Of a stretch of 64,000 nucleotides of DNA, positions 61,457 to 64,000 are shown piece by piece. Under the pieces are notes generated by a model. That model was not told the DNA's origin and ran no database searches. It saw nothing but the letters and a program-made list of their open reading frames with translations. The DNA is from an uncultured Leucobacter sp. (GTDB lineage: Bacteria > Actinomycetota > Actinomycetes > Actinomycetales > Microbacteriaceae), in the NCBI GenBank assembly GCA_937967375.1, contig CALCJF010000109.1, positions 1 to 64,000 of the forward strand, read 5' to 3'. Position 1 is the stretch's first letter; each line of letters begins with the position of its first letter. Made by a program: the position numbers and the translations under genes.

Positions 61457-63541
61457 GTGACCACCGACCCCGTTACGGATGCCCCGCAATCCGACACAAA
61501 AGCTTCCGCCCCCTCTGGCCGGGACGCAAAACCGATCATGACGCACCGTCAGATTCTCTTCGTGATCTACGGGTTGATGGCAGGAATGTTTCTTTCGTCG
61601 CTCGACCAGACCATCGTCGGCACGGCGATTCGAACTATTGGTGATGACCTCAACGGCCTTGACCAGCAGGCTTGGGTGACGACGGCTTACCTGATTACCT
61701 CGACCATTTCGGTGCCGCTCTACGGCAAACTCTCTGACATTTTCGGCCGCCGCCCGCTGTTTATCTTCGGTATCGCGGTCTTCATCCTCGGTTCGCTGCT
61801 GTCTTCGTTCTCGACCTCCATGCTGATGCTCGCGGGTTTTCGCGCGTTTCAGGGCATTGGTGCGGGTGCGCTCATGTCGCTGCCTCTCGCGATCATGGGC
61901 GATATTCTCGCCCCAAGGGATCGCGCAAAGTATCAGGGCTACTTCTTTGCGGTGTTCGGCGTATCTACGGTGATTGGCCCGCTCGTCGGCGGCCTGTTTG
62001 CTGGCGCGAATGAGATTCTGTGGATCGCGGGCTGGCGCTGGGTGTTTCTCGTGAACGTGCCGATCGGTCTCATTGCGCTTGCCATGGTGTTTGCGTTCTT
62101 GCACCTGCCGAAGCTCGGGGCGAAGACCGCACAGCCTCGCATCGACTGGTGGGGTGCGACTGCAGTGATTCTTGCGCTTGTGCCATTGCTGCTCGTCGCA
62201 GAGCAGGGCCGCGAGTGGGGTTGGGGCTCGGCTATCGCGATCACCTGCTACGCGGTCGGCCTCGCGAGTGCGGTCGCGTTCATCGTGATCGAGATCGCGA
62301 TGAAAGACGACGCGATCATTCCGATGAAACTGTTCCGTTCTGGCACCTTCTCGATGGCGACGCTCATCGGCGTGCTCGTCGGATTCGGCATGTTCGGCGC
62401 CATGATGACCATTCCGCTGTACATGCAGATCGTCGTTGGTCTCAACCCGACCGAGTCCGGTCTTGCCATGATCCCAATGGTGGTGGGGCTCATGATTGCG
62501 GCGATGACTTCGGGGCAGATCACCGCGCGCACCGGCAAATACCGCATCTTCCCGGTGACTGGCAGCCTCTTCACCGCAATCGGCTTCTTTTTGCTCACCT
62601 TCATGACCTACGACAAGCCGCTTTGGTACATGATGCTCAGCATGTTCGTCGTTGGGCTCGGACTCGGGCAGCTGATGCAGACCCTCGTGCTTGCAAGCCA
62701 AAACTCGGTGGCCGCCGAAGACATGGGGGTGGCCTCGAGCTCGGCGACGTTCTTCCGGCAGATCGGTGGCACCCTGGGCACCGCGATCATGCTGTCCGTG
62801 CTGTTCACCGCGTTGCCAAATAATATTGTGCACAGCATGTCAGATCGCGACACTCTCACCTCCGCGCTGAACGCAGCGCTCGATCCTGCCGTTGCTGATG
62901 CTCCAGAGAACGCAGCCATTATGAAACAGCTGTGGGATCCAGTGGTAGAACCGATGCAGAAGGGCATTCAGGATCAGCTCGACTCTGGCGTAAAGCAAGC
63001 CGAGGCCCAGGCGACGAAAGCGGTGGCCGATCAGGTCACGGCCGCGGTGCAGGCTCAGGTCGACGCGGGGGCGCTGCCATCCGAGATGGCGCAGAGCGTC
63101 ATCGACCAGCAGGTAGCCGCTGCACTACCCGAGGCGCAGCAGCAGGCGCTTGAGGCGGTCGCCGAGAAGGCGCACGCATCGGTAAATGGAGATGGCGTCG
63201 CCGTCGACTGGTCTGATAGCGCGCAGCGCAAGTACTGGGTGAACGAGCTGTCAGGCAAACTCGTGCAACAGGTGAAAGAAGGCGATACTTCAGCAACCGA
63301 CCACGCGAATGGCTCGATCAGTGATACCTCGTTCCTCACTGGCGCCGACCCTCGACTTTCGAAACCGTTCATGGTGGGCTTCACACAGTCTGCCGTTACG
63401 ATCTACTGGGTCGGGTTCAGCGTATTGCTCGCCGCATTCGTATTGAGCTGGTTCTTCAGAGTGCCCCCGCTTCGGCAGCGGTCAGCGCTGCAGGAGCGCG
63501 CGGATCGGGAGTGGCCGGCGCAGGCGGAGCGCGACAGCTAG
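61457..63541 (+). CDS. DHA2-type MFS exporter with large extracytoplasmic insertion
   Basis: The 694-residue transporter starts at GTG 61457. An N-terminal Asp/Ala-rich cytoplasmic region is followed by 14-TM features: GLMAGMFLSSLDQTIVGTAIRTIGDDL (motif D1), LYGKLSDIFGRRPLF (motif A), and GYFFAVFGVSTVIGPLVGGLF (motif C, drug:H+ antiporters). Between the penultimate and last segments lies a helical, Ala/Gln/Asp-rich insertion of about 190 residues (from SDRDTLTSAL to RLSKPF). Such C-terminal loops occur in actinobacterial multidrug exporters. The drug range is unknown; no adjacent regulator is complete in the window. Confidence 0.9.
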   Translation: MTTDPVTDAPQSDTKASAPSGRDAKPIMTHRQILFVIYGLMAGMFLSSLDQTIVGTAIRTIGDDLNGLDQQAWVTTAYLITSTISVPLYGKLSDIFGRRPLFIFGIAVFILGSLLSSFSTSMLMLAGFRAFQGIGAGALMSLPLAIMGDILAPRDRAKYQGYFFAVFGVSTVIGPLVGGLFAGANEILWIAGWRWVFLVNVPIGLIALAMVFAFLHLPKLGAKTAQPRIDWWGATAVILALVPLLLVAEQGREWGWGSAIAITCYAVGLASAVAFIVIEIAMKDDAIIPMKLFRSGTFSMATLIGVLVGFGMFGAMMTIPLYMQIVVGLNPTESGLAMIPMVVGLMIAAMTSGQITARTGKYRIFPVTGSLFTAIGFFLLTFMTYDKPLWYMMLSMFVVGLGLGQLMQTLVLASQNSVAAEDMGVASSSATFFRQIGGTLGTAIMLSVLFTALPNNIVHSMSDRDTLTSALNAALDPAVADAPENAAIMKQLWDPVVEPMQKGIQDQLDSGVKQAEAQATKAVADQVTAAVQAQVDAGALPSEMAQSVIDQQVAAALPEAQQQALEAVAEKAHASVNGDGVAVDWSDSAQRKYWVNELSGKLVQQVKEGDTSATDHANGSISDTSFLTGADPRLSKPFMVGFTQSAVTIYWVGFSVLLAAFVLSWFFRVPPLRQRSALQERADREWPAQAERDS

Positions 63542-63582
63542 CCACTCGCGGGTGGCGTGCTCTCCGGAGGATCGCCGGGGGC

Positions 63583-63602
63583 GCCGGGGGTCGCGGCCCG
63601 GC
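63583..63602 (+). terminator. Hairpin after the MFS gene
   Basis: GCCGGG (63583-63588) pairs with CCCGGC (63597-63602). A second small hairpin GCCAC-N6-GTGGC begins at the stop codon (63541-63556). Neither has a U-tract. The gap 63542-63690 also holds a -10-like TAGACT (63653-63658) for the next gene. Confidence 0.4.
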
Positions 63603-63690
63603 AAAGCCTGGGATGTCGCGGCGAGTCGGTGGACGAAGCGATGCGTGCGGCCTAGACTCGGCTGCATTCCGCACGTGGAGGGAGCCATCG

Positions 63691-64000
63691 TTGTCTCGAG
63701 AGTGGCGCGCGCTGCGCCGCGGCGAATCCGCTGAAGCTCGCCGTAGGGAGATCGAGCGCGCCTACGAACTTTTCCTTGACAACGAGACGCAGCGCTTCGG
63801 GGGGCCGCTGGGCTCTATCCGCGAGATCGTCCTGCAGTCCTGGCGGCGCTCCGTCGATCAGTCCATCGACCCGGATGCGGAGCCAGGGGCGGCGCCGCTC
63901 AGCGCCGACGAACTGCGGGAGCTCCGTCGGATCCACCCGCTCGCGGCGGCGCTTCCGGTGCTCGAACGGTTGCTGCTCGACGAAGCGGCCGACTCCGGCT
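63691..64000 (+). CDS. GAF/AcoR-like regulatory protein, N-terminal part (3' end outside window)
   Basis: The frame opens at TTG 63691 after GGAGGGAG and continues past the window edge. The visible 103 residues read SREWRALRRGESAEARRREI, IREIVLQSWRRSVDQSIDPD, LSADELRELRRIHPLAAALPVLERLLLDEA. This is the usual N-terminus of actinobacterial GAF-domain regulators related to AcoR, with a Fis-type HTH expected at the unseen end. Serine is coded TCC five times, TCT twice, AGC once and never TCG, unlike neighbouring genes. Start choice is by SD only. Confidence 0.7.
   Translation, partial: MSREWRALRRGESAEARRREIERAYELFLDNETQRFGGPLGSIREIVLQSWRRSVDQSIDPDAEPGAAPLSADELRELRRIHPLAAALPVLERLLLDEAADSG

Noticed and set aside
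61301..62833. A 510-codon minus-strand frame with His/Arg/Glu-rich product
   Set aside because: It is antisense to the MFS exporter; composition is the mirror of hydrophobic codons.

Overview
The window is a high-GC chromosomal segment of an actinobacterium, most likely from Microbacteriaceae (Leucobacter-like; this is inferred from gene order and protein style, not from a search). A conserved housekeeping backbone can be followed: smc, ftsY, ffh, then rpsP-KH-rimM-trmD-rplS-lepB-rnhB, then murI-rph-rdgB. TAGGCT-type -10 boxes sit directly in front of some starts, which suggests leaderless mRNAs as is common in this phylum. Genes are tightly packed with many ATGA/GTGA overlaps, and no gene-free stretch exceeds 300 bases.

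Accessory blocks are inserted between the housekeeping genes. 4184-8050: ABC-2 exporter plus NarL-type two-component system. 8179-14818: branched-chain amino-acid-type uptake system (LivJ on +, LivHMGF on -), interrupted by a small ArsR/DUF2071-like pair with a clear palindromic operator. LivH carries an extra extracytoplasmic beta-domain. 15033-20495: ftsY, a 3-hydroxyacyl-CoA dehydrogenase, an AlkD-like gene, ffh and a membrane protein. 22456-30776: one coherent peptide-utilisation operon (binding protein, fused double ATPase, two permeases, proline iminopeptidase, aminopeptidase P).

37740-40739 is a single 999-residue fusion of an APH/hydroxylysine-kinase-like kinase, a degenerate M23 domain and a class III PLP enzyme. 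It looks like a kinase plus phospho-lyase in one chain. 42062-50121 is a catabolic unit: TetR regulator, ABM-domain protein, ATP-dependent hydantoinase/oxoprolinase HyuA-HyuB, APC permease and a second aminopeptidase P-like enzyme. Its divergent promoters carry two copies of the same 10-bp site in matching positions. A tRNA-Leu(UAG) follows.

The last part holds an aspartate dehydrogenase-like gene, a heterodimeric ABC exporter whose second subunit has Arg in place of the Walker A Lys, a well-initiated 20-codon small ORF just upstream of that exporter, leuB-ilvE-FAH hydrolase-phospholipase C, a DHA2-type MFS exporter with a long extracytoplasmic insertion, and the start of a GAF/AcoR-like regulator with different serine codon use. 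I see no rRNA genes, CRISPR arrays, insertion sequences or prophage.

The best candidates for something undescribed are the small ORF plus degenerate ABC exporter, the kinase-pseudoM23-phospho-lyase fusion, and the TetR/Hyu/aminopeptidase unit with its mirrored operators.
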